NCBI GenBank assembly: GCA_946965045.2
Contig: OX337233.1
Location: 2,418,001-2,482,000, forward strand
From: Epithemia pelagica
Lineage: Eukaryota; Bacillariophyta; Bacillariophyceae; Surirellales; Surirellaceae
Length of the DNA: 64,000 nucleotides
Direction of reading: 5' to 3'
The position numbers were made by a program, and so were the translations under genes. Below are positions 24,207 through 34,698 of the stretch, piece after piece (position 1 is the first letter of the stretch; each line of letters opens with the position of its first letter). Under the pieces are notes generated by a model. The model saw only the letters and a program-made list of their open reading frames with translations. It had not been told where the DNA came from and searched no databases.

Positions 24207-24379
24207 GAACCCATACACAGCAATCGAGATCGAGAGTACACAGATGCCTTTGTTGTTGTCCACTGGCGATTGGCGATATGCGTCGGAATGTTGTTTTGTG
24301 TGTAACCGATGGAGAGTAAGGTTACCAATCAACCGTCTGTACTTCGTGCGCGCCCGTCGATAACCCGGTAGTCATCATG

Positions 24380-24500
24380 TACCCCCTAGCAGAGGTGAGT
24401 ACAAGTCGCACATGTGTCGTGTTTTTTGGTTATGAGATACGAAACACGCAAAATAAATCGACTCAAGTGCGACTATAAATCTCGCCCCTACTTGGGGGTA
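24380..24500. mobile_element. 121-bp MITE with TACCCCC termini
   Basis: Both ends read TACCCCC inward. The left end runs TACCCCC, then GTGAGTACAAGTCGCACAT; the right end, reversed, runs TACCCCCAAG, then GCGAG and AGTCGCACTT. The same blocks occur at the right end of the 7.8-kb transposon at 53120-60884 (TACCCCCAAG, GGCGAG, GAGTCGCACTT). Flanking 10-mers are agtcatcatg (24370-24379) and agtcaccagt (24501-24510), 7 of 10 identical, perhaps a decayed target-site duplication. It has no coding capacity and lies between two divergent genes. A TATAAAT at 24474-24480 lies inside it, 35 bp before the next ATG. Confidence 0.7.
24474..24480 (+). promoter_or_regulatory. TATA-like box inside the MITE
   Basis: TATAAAT lies 35 bp upstream of the ATG at 24515. 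If used, the transposon fragment supplies the core promoter of the Crinkler-like gene. This is inference from position only. Confidence 0.35.
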
Positions 24501-24514
24501 AGTCACCAGTCACC

Positions 24515-26903
24515 ATGGCGTCCAAGAAGATCACTGTTGATGGCGAGGAATTGATACTCGCCAGTCAAGAGGAATACAAGGACTATTTGAAAGATGAGAA
24601 GGTAAAGTTCTTGAAAGATAGCAATGGGATAAGAATAGGCGGCTTTGCATCCCTTGAGAACAACGGCACGTACACATCGTGTCCACCCAGAATTCGACCG
24701 CCGCAGCAGCAGCAAGTAAGTTATGTTTGTGTTTGATGAATTGAATTGAATCGAATCAAATAGAATGATTTTTCATCAACGAGAGCCAGCAGCGATAAAG
24801 GATTCGAAAAGATACTAAGCAGCAGGTTCGTTTTGCGTTAAGCGACAACAACACGGTGATACAAGTAAGAAGCGAAAAGCGGCGGCATTTGATGTGAGGA
24901 AATACAATTTCGTGGACATTGTCAATTTTTCCATCAATAATAAAAAAGACAGGAAACTTTACGAGCGGGATAAAGTCCAAGAACAAGTTCTCAATGGTAC
25001 AAAGTGGATAGAAGGCAATGAAAAAGCACTCAGCGTAACACTGTGGTCTGGTAGGGGCAGTGGGAAAACTTCTTTGTTGCGACAAATTGCCCTCGAATCA
25101 GACGAGCTCAAGCCACAACGTGACAATGGGCGTATTATTATCGAGGATTGCAAGATTTTGGTTGGAATTATCGACGAGCTTCGGAATGATCACGATGCAA
25201 TGGAGCGAGTCATCCCTGTACTTGTGGTTTTCCACCTCTGCAAGCTATTTGGTGGTTCGACGGTAAATGGAATTTACTTTTCTAAAATGCCTCAGTTTCA
25301 GAAGTTGTGGTCTGGTGGGGAAGGCTTGTCATCATCTCTGAGAGAGTACTTGGAAATGAATTCTGTGGCCGCATACGACTTGTGGAAAAACTGTACCGTG
25401 TCGGTTTTTGGCAACAGCTGCACAGACGTGCGGCCAATAATTCTTTTGGACTCTGCTGAGGAACTCTGTGTTCCTAACAATACGCCACAATCGCCAAGTT
25501 ACGAGGAGCGTAACGATGGAGTTCCTCAAAACCTTCCACGATTACACGGAGACAATACAAGTGAAGTAGAAGAAAAAGATCAAGCCAAATACATTTTGTT
25601 GGAATGGCTCATGATGAAGGTCCCCTCTGGACATGCCTTGATTGCTTTTGGGACAGGAGCAACACGAAACTTCCCACGACCTAAAACATATCAGGCTCAT
25701 GTCATTCACTCACCTATCCAGCCCCTGCAAGCCTTATCAGAGATTTCGGTCAGGGAGCTTTTTTCCCAATACCGACAGAAACGAGAATCGGAGTTGTCAA
25801 AGAAGGATGAACGGGAAATTCGACTTATACTTGCAGTTACGGCGGGAGTTCCTCGTATGGTTGTGACGGCATTCTCCCAAAGTGGTTCTCAACTGCCAAG
25901 CACAAAGATTGAAACTTGGCAAAAAATGGTGGCCTCATTTTACAAGGAGACTTCTGATCTTACCAAAACGCCTAGATCAACACAATGTCTGGCAAAAGCA
26001 ATCCTTGTATGTGCAGTGTGTGACATTGCTTTAGTCAATGAGTCAGAGGATAGTGGTCAAACATGGGATTGCGCAACAATTCCTGGTGAAACTATGAAGT
26101 GGGAGGAGCTTCTTTGGGATTCCGTTCTGTTTATGTCTGGACCACAAGGCTATTTGCGAATTCCACGACTCTTGTGGAGCAGCAATTCAACCACACACAC
26201 CAGGTTGCAGGCTTGGGTCAAGACAAACTGTAAGTTTGAACTAGACGATCTCATGCCAACACCCAAGCAGCTGTATGAAGCAGCAGGTTCGGCTGCGGCC
26301 ACAAGTAGTGGAAAGGCATGGGAAAAGATGTTCGCAAGCATTCTCGTTGCACGGTTCTTTGTGTGCTGTTGGAAGGCCGATGAGGACCCCGCAAGTCATT
26401 TCATTTCGTTGAAAGAGTTGGTACCTCAGCACGAGGAGAATGTTGACAGTATTCTCGATACGGTCGAAGTTTGCCTGTCGAATGGCATTGTTGCCGGTGC
26501 GACAGAAGTTTTAGCGGATCCTTCATTGGTGGAGAAAGACTTCCAATGGAACGCAATCCATGGCAACTGGAACATTCATAATGCCCACCACGACTTGATC
26601 TTACCGGTAAGACAAAAAGGGTCCGAACAGAGCCAACAACTGTGGGCAATATCAGCTCGAAATGGACATCACAAGACAGCGAGTGATCTCGAGAAAACAC
26701 AGCAGCTCTTGGTGCGCAAGGAAAGGGACGCAGATGGTAATGTTGCAGAAGTTGATGTGCTGATTCAGGCTGTAAATCCACGATTGAAGTCGATCCAATG
26801 CCGTATGACTGGAAAATTTAGGAAAATGATGGATCAGAAGCGATACGCGGAAGTGAGTATCAAGGAGGGGCATTGTCACCACGTCCTAGGTTGCTTTGAT
26901 TAG
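24515..26903 (+). CDS. Crinkler (CRN)-like P-loop NTPase
   Basis: Two exons (24515-24715 and 24843-26903) give about 753 aa. Residues 1-60 form a small header (KITVDGEELILASQEEY, then IGGFASLENNGTYTS) of the ubiquitin-like/short type seen at the start of Crinkler-class proteins. A Gln run and a KKRK basic stretch (nuclear-signal-like) straddle the intron. Then comes an NTPase domain with Walker A GRGSGKTSLL (about 137-146), a Walker B-like strand IILLDSAEEL (about 266) and a further strand ALIAFGTGATRNF. The C-terminal 150 residues contain QQLWAISARN and AEVDVLIQAVNP and may be a diverged nuclease tip; I cannot see an intact catalytic set. Crinkler-type proteins are known as oomycete effectors and occur in free-living eukaryotes as suspected conflict proteins. 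The intron is CAGCAA|gtaagt...gttaag|CGACAA, phase 0. Confidence 0.6.
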
Positions 26904-27890
26904 AGCGAAAAAAGCTAGATAAGTTAAAAAAACGACATAGCAATACTTTCAAAACGCCCAGATTTGCAAGGCTACTCGCAGTTCAGTGAATCCGGCAGTA
27001 ACTCTTGAGATGCTCCAACCAAGTCATGTTTTGTTATAGGACGTCCTTAGCAGAGCCTCCACAGCATTCAACACGAGTGATCGCGGTTCACCTTTTAGCA
27101 ACTCCACCTCCGTTTGCAATAAGATGCCATCGTTGACGAAGCTTTTTCGCACTTGGTACCTGCTAACCACTCTACCTACCCAACCCGTTCTGCTCCTTGG
27201 TCAACCTTTGACGTGATAAAGTGATACCACAATACGAACGCGAGAGAATAAAGACCCTTTTCTCTATCCTTACATACCCAATTGAGCAAGACAAGGCATG
27301 CAATAATCTTAGCACAATGATGGTGGACGTCGTGCATGATGTTCATCAAACGACATCAAACGACATCTACCAAATCCTCCGACATCCGTGACTCTGGATG
27401 TTTGCCTCATATCGAAAGAATCTGTATCTAGTATAATCATATCAGAGGTATTACTGTGTGATAATGAAGAAATGAAACCGGATGTTATATCGTGACGATA
27501 CTCTGAGTAGTAGAAAGATCACCTACGTTTTGAGTCCATCACCGGAAGTTGCTGTAGTACTACCTGCTCCTAGTTTCACAATGATTATCTACATTGAAGA
27601 AATTTGAGTAATGTGTCGTCATTTGTATGTTCCATCTTCTTTCCAATAAGCATATACGTCTACCTAGCCATGTCTGTGCCAGTATTAGCATCCATCTAGG
27701 GAAATGGGAGGAGGATCGGCATCAGAGCAAGAAAATTTTATGTTCAGTTTCAAAGAGGGTGAGTGAGAGTGAAGAGTCGGCCTTCCTTCAGAACGAAGGA
27801 TAATCACACATGTCATCTGTCTTGCGTGCAACGATATGGTACGGTGATGTGTCGGTCACTATCTCCGCACCACAAAGTAAGATGCAGGCC
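26904..27890. other. Convergent intergenic region
   Basis: Almost 1 kb between the 3' ends of the NTPase gene (+) and the SEC14 gene (-). Apart from a short direct repeat (catcaaacgacatcaaacga near 27346-27366) I see no structure and no gene. Confidence 0.4.
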
Positions 27891-29729
27891 TTAAACTTTC
27901 TTAACCTCCACAGAGATTAAGAAGTTGCCGTGAGGAAGTCTTCTGCTTGGCTCAGTATCTGTCATGCCTTTAACTTCAACTGCTAACTTCCCTGGACCTT
28001 GAATATCATCATCTATTTCAGTCATGAAGGGCGTTGGCTTCTCGTCACCAAGAATGGGCGTGTATACATTTTGGTTGGACCGAAAGATCTTTTTGCTCTG
28101 ACCAATTAGCTTGCCTTGACATGTTACAGACACCATGGCAGCTGTAGTGGACCTTGTGTATATGCGTACCCTTGCGGTTTCTCCGGCTTTGAGTACATAG
28201 AGCATCTCCGCCTTTTTCATTTCGGTTTTCTTGACGTGCACCAATGTTGAGTAGAACTCGCGATTCTCCCCAGGTCTTCGGCAACGCTCACGGATGGAAA
28301 CATCAAGAGAAGGGCTTGTGCCTCCAAAGTCACTTGGAATTTCAGATGAGTCGACCAGCTCTGCGAGTCGTCGTCGACCTCTCTCAGAGCTGGCATACAC
28401 CTCAATCTTTCTGGATGTTCTGCTGTCAATGAAACCCTTGATGATCTGCCATGCCATGGCAAACCATGTTGGCGCATTCATTATTATCATGCAATGCAAT
28501 GTTTCAGGGAAAAACTCAACAATTTTTGAAACACCCCTCAAACACTCAACAGCTTCGCTTGTTAACTGGTTGCTGCTAACGCCCTTCAAGTCGACCACAT
28601 TGATGGATTCGCAGCGTACAAAGTCAGGATTCCGTTCCTTGGCAAAAATCATGTTTTCTCTGAATGTATAGTAAAATATATGCCAAAAGTAACGAGTGCT
28701 GACTTCCGGTGAAACCATCGCAAGCAAAGCTTCTGATTCTAATTTTCCAGCTTTGAAATAGTTCACAGGACAGCCATTCTTAGCGTTGCCATGATAGAAG
28801 TAAGGATAGTGTTGCAGAAACAGAACAAGAGGAACCCCCAGAGCTGAATCAATGTCTCGGTGGAAATCGTGGGCTTTCGCGTCTTCCCATTGATCCTGGA
28901 TGTTTTCCAAATGGTCCAACACTCTCTCTGCATCAAATTTGTGTGCACGCATGTAGCGGCATATTGTGTAAGGCTCTTGTTCTATTCCTTTCATGGAGTA
29001 CACAATATCATAGAGATTTCCTTTTCTTCTATGAATTTCGCGATAAAACAACATACACTGTGCCAGCTCTTCCTCTGTGAGTTGACCAGGGTACCCACGC
29101 TCTTTAACGTTGGTTGCAATCAAGTCATCCCCATCAATGTACGCGCCACGACGAAATATATTGAAGGCTCGTCGTGATGAATACCTCCAGGATAATCGCG
29201 TTCGAGGTTCCGTATCCGCAGAGAGTATCCGTGGAGGTGATAACGGGGGTGATTCCAGTATCACTCCGGACTCACTCAGACGACCATCCTCATCTATTCC
29301 TTCGCCCTCTGCAGGATTGGAGCGAGCATCTTCAAATAAGTCAGCATGCCACTCGTGCGCGTCTCGAAGCATCGTCTCTGGTTCTTGCAAGGAAACATTT
29401 TTAGATTTCGCCACGTAGGATGTTGTTATGACAGGGTATTGGTCCTCTTCCACTTGACTTTCCACCGCATCAAAGAAAACAAGGTCGATATCACCATGTT
29501 CCACTCTGATACCATTCTCCTTTTCATGAGAGTCATGAAATATTTGGGTGGATCTGCGAACGACTTCTTCTTGGACCTTGTGTAAGCCGTCTGGTTCATC
29601 ATCGTTCGGCATCAACGGTGAACATTCTGGAATCTCTCTACTTCGAACGCCAAATCCGAAGCAGGTGCAGCAAACAGCAACGGTTGTGTCGGGATGGTTA
29701 CCATTGCTCTTTGCTTGAATGTCCGTCAT
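27891..29729 (-). CDS. SEC14-like (CRAL-TRIO) lipid-transfer protein with GOLD-type C-terminus
   Basis: A single-exon 612-aa protein from ATG 29729. The first ~170 residues are acidic and disordered, with a Cys-rich patch (AVCCTCFGFG). A CRAL-TRIO-N-like helical segment (YTICRYMRAHKFDAERVLDHL) precedes the lipid-binding domain (about 298-480). Landmarks there are GVPLVLFLQHYPYF, INVVDLKGVSS, MIIMNAPTWFAMAWQIIKGFI, KIEVYAS and IPSDFGG, all typical of Sec14. The last ~120 residues form a beta-rich region resembling the GOLD domain (KAGETARVRIYTRS, FLISVEVKKV). It should exchange phosphoinositides or other lipids between membranes and link lipid metabolism to trafficking. Ligand unknown. Confidence 0.85.
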   Translation of the reverse strand: MTDIQAKSNGNHPDTTVAVCCTCFGFGVRSREIPECSPLMPNDDEPDGLHKVQEEVVRRSTQIFHDSHEKENGIRVEHGDIDLVFFDAVESQVEEDQYPVITTSYVAKSKNVSLQEPETMLRDAHEWHADLFEDARSNPAEGEGIDEDGRLSESGVILESPPLSPPRILSADTEPRTRLSWRYSSRRAFNIFRRGAYIDGDDLIATNVKERGYPGQLTEEELAQCMLFYREIHRRKGNLYDIVYSMKGIEQEPYTICRYMRAHKFDAERVLDHLENIQDQWEDAKAHDFHRDIDSALGVPLVLFLQHYPYFYHGNAKNGCPVNYFKAGKLESEALLAMVSPEVSTRYFWHIFYYTFRENMIFAKERNPDFVRCESINVVDLKGVSSNQLTSEAVECLRGVSKIVEFFPETLHCMIIMNAPTWFAMAWQIIKGFIDSRTSRKIEVYASSERGRRRLAELVDSSEIPSDFGGTSPSLDVSIRERCRRPGENREFYSTLVHVKKTEMKKAEMLYVLKAGETARVRIYTRSTTAAMVSVTCQGKLIGQSKKIFRSNQNVYTPILGDEKPTPFMTEIDDDIQGPGKLAVEVKGMTDTEPSRRLPHGNFLISVEVKKV

Positions 29730-30723
29730 GGTGATTGTTCCAAGACGATGTGGTCTCCGGTACCAATTCCCAGGAGCCCAGAGGTTAAAACGAGCGGACA
29801 GGAGATGTTGCCCACTGAAAGCTCTATAGTGATACACAACTCATCGTGTTTGTACTATAAAGAGTATAGTGGATATTCCGCTTCCCATATGACGTTGTGC
29901 ATCCTGTCTCCTGTCCTTCGTTTCTGCACGCCACATGAAAAAAAACAACTGCCATCCGAAAAAGAAGAACAACACGGTTGTTGTGCCAACTCAAAAATCT
30001 GGTCTTTCTGTGGAGCCCTCCGCATTCACATTTTTCACATTCATTACATGTAAACGGTCGCACACACTCCATGGCGGTGCGCTGAGGGAGTGGCAACTGC
30101 CAATTGCCTGCTGCTCAAACAAAATGGGGGATCAACCGCAACAGCATCTTGTCTTGTTCATTTCGCGGCGATTTACGTACTCTGCACGGTGGAGCCCATC
30201 TGATCAAGTCCTGCTGCTTGTCTACATCTCATCTTCCCACTTTTGTGACGAAGCAACGAAAACTTCACTTGTCTGCTTCAATCCTTTTTTGATATTAGAT
30301 ATTAGACGTTAGATGTCCTGAAATACCGTCACTCCATCACCTATGACGTCTGTTTGATGCTGACTTTCGGCTTTCTCATCGGCATCTACCGGGCTCATGA
30401 ACGCGTTCATTGCTGAGCTCGTTTAGGTGACAACTTTATCTTGAAAGTTTTGTGTGCTCGTTCTCATCTTAGCTGCGGCCAACTCGGAACTAGAAGCGCT
30501 ATCAACTTACCAACACCATGGACAACCTACTCCCTGAGAAACAATGTTTCCGCCGTTTTCTAGATGCACAAACAAACGTGATTCACGAAACCTAGCTAGA
30601 GACGAAGAAAGGGACTTCATAGAAAAAGACGTCGCTACTAACACGCTACACGCACACACTACGACTCAAAGAAAAGACATTAGGAATGATCTTTCATGAA
30701 CAACAGTTCTCGGCATTTTGAGC
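29730..30723. other. Intergenic, no supported gene
   Basis: About 1 kb holding the SEC14 promoter and the 3' end of the Cys-rich gene. I see no RNA gene or repeat of note. Confidence 0.4.
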
Positions 30724-31293
30724 TCATTCTTCGCCGCCGCGCTCCTCCATAGTTTCGGCGACGGCGGGATCAACAGTGTCGCCACGACGGATAGAGTCAA
30801 TGGCAGGGCAGTCAGGGGCAGGGGCACAGCAACCACATTTCGGGGCACAGGAGAGGCAGAACAAAGCACAAACACACTCATCCATGTACGCAGGAGTGTT
30901 GGGGCAAGATTCGACAGCAGTGTAGCAAAGACACTTCCTGTAACCAGCGCAAAAGGCTTTCCGTGCAAATAACAAACAAAAGTCAGTGGAACGATACTCG
31001 AAATCAAAAGCAACATCTCAACACTGCCATTGCCTCAATGCCTTCTTACCTCGAGGGGTTACAAGTCCGCAGTCACAGCAGAACAACCCGATCTTGCAGC
31101 ATTCCCCCTTTTCGGAATCTCCAACACAACCCACACCGCGGGGTTTGACACCCGTCGCAAGGCAACTGGAACTGCGGATGCAAAGACAATCACCTCCACC
31201 ATGACAAAGACAAGCAATATCTTGGAAATCACAGGCTTCGAAGCAACAAATGCATCCACCCATGACGCAGGGCTTTCCATTAGTAGACGACAT
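30724..31293 (-). CDS. Small Cys-rich protein of an algal family of unknown function
   Basis: Two exons (31293-31050 and 30956-30724) give 158 aa. About one residue in five of the core is Cys. The Cys pattern is spread as CICC, CLCHGGGDCLC, CCKIGLFCC, CLCYTAVESC, CVCALFCLSCAPKCGCC. There is no signal peptide or transmembrane helix, so it is probably cytosolic and may bind metal or carry Fe-S/Zn; that is inference. I recall related Cys-rich proteins from diatoms and haptophytes but no characterised member. The intron is CTCGAG|gtaaga...ggaaag|CCTTTT, phase 1, and joins the two Cys-rich halves in frame. The ATG lies only 67 bp from the foldback element that starts at 31361, so the promoter has probably been altered or supplied by it. 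Confidence 0.7.
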
Positions 31294-31360
31294 GTTCAGA
31301 CCTTGACAACGAGAAACGGCAGAAGGTGGGACAAAGAGATCTTTTTTATGACAAACGACG

Positions 31361-33493
31361 TGACAAGGGGAAGGGTTAAAGGGATAAGCCCGACCACTCG
31401 ACCAATAGCGCTACTGGTCGAGCGGTCGGGCTTATCCCTATGACCCTTCCCCTTTTCAAAAGATAACACTGGGGGGGCCACATTGGTGGACACTGCCCCA
31501 GGAAATCTCCGCCCCTCCTGGAAGGGACTCGCGCTAATTGGTTACCGATGTGGCCCCCTTAATGTGGTTCTTTGGCGCCGAATCTGCGATACCTCATGCT
31601 CTACGAGCTCCATCAATCGATATGGGTAACCGTAGTGGCCCGTGCTTCACGTTTCCGATACTCGGTTGAACTTCCGGCCCTACGAGATTCACTACACCAT
31701 ACATTTTCCTAAAGTAAAATGAATTGCCCTCATACTCTTGCACATTTTGTTGCGAGATTCTTCTCACCAACTGCACCCACACCATCACCATGGTGAGGCG
31801 GCGCTAGCACAATAATCAACCCGCCTCCTCTACGAGTATGCATATAAACAGCTACTAGTACAGAACATCTATCTAGCTTAGTACATGCTTCTCTGTGTCG
31901 TAGGTCGTACAATAGGCAATCGTTTCGGTGTTGAGTATGGTGCTGCTGCCGTGCCGTGGTCGCCGAATGTTTTGCCGTTTGGCCGAAACGAGCAGTTGAT
32001 TGTTGAGTATGTCATTGTCGTCGGAAGTCGCTGTCGTCGCTTGTCGTTGTCGCCGCTTGTCGTTGTTGTCGCTTGCTGTCTTGTCGCATGCCGTTGTCGT
32101 CGCTTGTCGTTGTCACCGCTTGCTGTTGTTGAAGGGCACAGTCTCGGGCAGAGGGTTCGGTGACAGCGAATAGTTGATTGTTGCGTGGGGGTTGTTGTTG
32201 TTGCCGAGTGTTGTTTTTGTTGTTGTTTGTTCATCCGTTCGTTCGTTCGATCAGTGGCGGTGAGTAGTTGATTGTTGTGTTTGGATTTTTGTTGTCGCCG
32301 ATTGTTGTTGTTGTCGTTCATTCGTTCTTTCGTTCATTCGATCGATCAGCTGTGACATCGTCGCCGATTGTTTCGCCATTTGTAGTTGAGCCGCTTGTGG
32401 TTGTCGTTGTCGTCGCTTGTTACCACCAGTGGACGAGGCTTCGATTTGTTGGGTGAGGGCAACGAAAAGACGAGGAGTTGATTGTTTCGTCGCAAGGTAG
32501 AAGAAGGAGGACGACCACACCATCTTGTCGCCGAGTCTTGCCGCCGAGTGTCGTTGTCGAGTGTTGTTGCCGAGTGTTGTTGTTGTTCGTTCGGTGGCAG
32601 CGAGGAGTGAGTAGTTGATTGTTGTGTTTGGGTTTTGGGTTGTTGTTGTTGTTGCCGAGTGTTGTCGACTCGCAAGGCTCTTCGACCACCGCCCATCAGC
32701 TTCACGGCATCCCCTCCTTCTTCCACTCAAATTGTGCTGTGGGAATCAGCCGCACCACCGGCACCACCATCGTCTGTCGCAGTAGACGCAGTCCTTCCAC
32801 CCACGGTTCACGTTTGTTTTGTCTGGACAAATCAGCTTTTGTTGCGTTTGAGCCACCAACGGTCGAGGCTTTCCAATGTTGTGCTCGGTCTATAAAGTAA
32901 CGAGGAGTTGATTGCTGCATGCGGACGTATGATCGGTGACTTGCTGGATGCATTCTATCGGTTGTCGTCGTCTTCTTCTCAAGGTCACTTCCTCTGTTTC
33001 GGATGCCAAATAAGGAAGACTTCAAAACCTTGCCGTCGGTCCATAAAAAAAGCCAACTCATCCCTGCCCGCCCATTCCCTCACGGTACACTTGATTCTTA
33101 GGCATCCTTGATGGTCGCAAGAGAGCTGGCACCTTTCGTTGGAGGTGCACACCGGCTTGAGTGTGTCATGGTGGTGTTACGCAGTGCAAAATGACCGTAG
33201 TGGTGTCCCTACGAAGTTAGAATCACTGTAGAAAAAACAGTGGGGGTATGAAAAGCACGGGCCACTACGGTTACCCATATCGATTGATGGAGCTCGTACT
33301 GGCGTACTCTTAGGCTTTACAACGTCAGTCGCTACCAAACTCTACACACTCGCTACAAATTTGCTTTTCCACAGGGACTCGATCCTGTGACCCCAGTGTT
33401 ATCTTTTGACAAGGGGAAGGTCTATAGGGATAAGCCCGACCACTCGACCAATAGCGCTGCTGGGGCTTATCCCTATAACCCTTCCTCTTGTCA
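31361..33493. mobile_element. 2.1-kb non-autonomous foldback-type DNA element
   Basis: The ends are inverted: TGACAAGGGGAAGGG at the left and CCCTTCCTCTTGTCA at the right. They are flanked by a 5-bp direct repeat cgacg (31356-31360 and 33494-33498). Each end is itself a hairpin (about 31366-31455 and 33409-33490) containing GGGATAAGCCCGACC and its complement around AGCGCT. Inside these, two further inverted blocks pair: about 31441-31480 with 33390-33420 (AAAAGATAACACTGGGG), and 31604-31647 with 33254-33296 (GAGCTCCATCAATCGATATG). The centre is filled with TTG/TCG triplet-rich low complexity. No transposase ORF is present, so it would depend on proteins supplied elsewhere. Confidence 0.75.
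31885..32900. repeat. Triplet-rich low-complexity core of the foldback element
   Basis: The sequence is dominated by TTG, TCG and TTGTTG runs with internal duplications; for example gagtagttgattgttgtgtt recurs near 32270 and 32609. Open frames on the minus strand are Asn/Gln/Arg runs caused by the triplets, not genes. Confidence 0.7.
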
Positions 33494-33498
33494 CGACG

Positions 33499-34698
33499 TA
33501 TTCAAGTCAAGTTGCAGCAAAAGACCCACGGTGGTCGGTGTAACTTCGCACTTTGACTTTTTCTTTGTTCTTTGAAAGTGACAGCAATCTGTAATCTGTC
33601 GCTGGGTAGTATTAATACTTCCCGGTGTTGAGTCCTTTCAAGGAGGGACCGCCCGGCGCGAAGGGTAGAATGACGAGGAGGGCAATGGTCGAGGAGGGCG
33701 CACGCCCGACAAGACAATTGCCCGTCGAGTCATTCTCCCGCCAAGCCGGGCGCGCCCGACGCGAGAGGACGGCCAGACACAGGGAAGTAGTAAACTTACT
33801 CCCTATCAAGCTGTGTAGGTAGTGAGAAATTCCTGGAAGCCATGTCACAAAGTGTCACACAAGTGTCACACAAGTGTCACACACGAGAGGGAAACCGCGC
33901 GACTCGCACGAAACTACTTCCCGGTCGTACAAAAAATTCCTACTGTTGTATAAAAATGTGAGACGAACTACCTACACAGTCTGGTATGGAGTTAGTCAGT
34001 CCTTTCGCGCTCTCACTCGATGCCCGATAAGACAACACTCTCAAATCAACAATAACACATTAGTAATTATAACCGACTCTGGGGGGGGTTCGATCCCCCC
34101 ACCCATAATCCCAAAGGGAGGGATCCGGAATCGCTCCATGGTCGCGGAATACCGACATCCGCATACCATGTCCACCGCGTGCGAGTGTACCTCGAACCCA
34201 GGATCCTACCCCAAGCAGGCATTGCTCACAAAATTGGCAGTCACGAGTCACCCACGAGTCGCAATGGGCAATGGCAGCAACTACTCACAAAAACAAAGAA
34301 AGCAGAAAAGTTCGAAAACAGAAGAGTAGGACGTGTGTGATATACTACAACTCCTATGAGTAGGATGTCTCGCTAGAGGCTTCGTCTTTTGGTTCTCAGG
34401 TCTCCATCCTGCATAAGACTGGTTGCATCACATCATGTTTGAAATGCACGAGTGGATGTGTCCTCTTGCCTGCTTTATGGTTCGAAACGCAGTATGAATT
34501 CTTGCTAGGAGTAGCAGTCACCCGTCTAGAAATGCGATTAACTTTAGCTCTCTTTGACCTATTTAATGGCGAATGGGGTGTCTACATCACAATCATTATA
34601 GTTTACATATCTACGCTTCCGTAGTTTCCAGAGGTGGCCACAATGAGATTAAGGTGAGAAACAAATCCGGGGTAGCCGCCAAATGGGACGCGGTTTGA
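33499..34698. other. Gene-free region with small inverted and tandem repeats
   Basis: 1.2 kb without a supported gene. A GC-rich imperfect palindrome spans about 33650-33760 (arms GCCCGGCGCG / GCCGGGCGCGCCC and GAATGAC / GTCATTC). A perfect 13-bp inverted pair CTGTGTAGGTAGT lies at 33811-33823 and 33967-33979, enclosing three copies of an 11-bp unit (gtgtcacacaa, about 33849-33881). A Pol III B-box-like GGTTCGATCCC lies at 34087-34097 within a GC stem. These look like remnants of small non-autonomous elements. Confidence 0.5.

Noticed and set aside
24207-24332. Upstream extension of the P5A ATPase to 24332
   Set aside because: The extension begins with a non-ATG codon; the ATG at 24206 gives a sensible N-terminus.
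31878-32730. Asn/Gln/Arg-rich minus-strand ORFs of 147-159 aa
   Set aside because: They are produced by TTG/TCG triplet repeats inside the foldback element and several overlap in different frames; no ordered domain is visible.
34060-34110. Possible tRNA gene from a T-arm-like GGGGTTCGATCCCC stem
   Set aside because: No matching acceptor stem, anticodon arm or D-arm can be placed at tRNA spacing on either strand, so only a B-box-like motif is reported.
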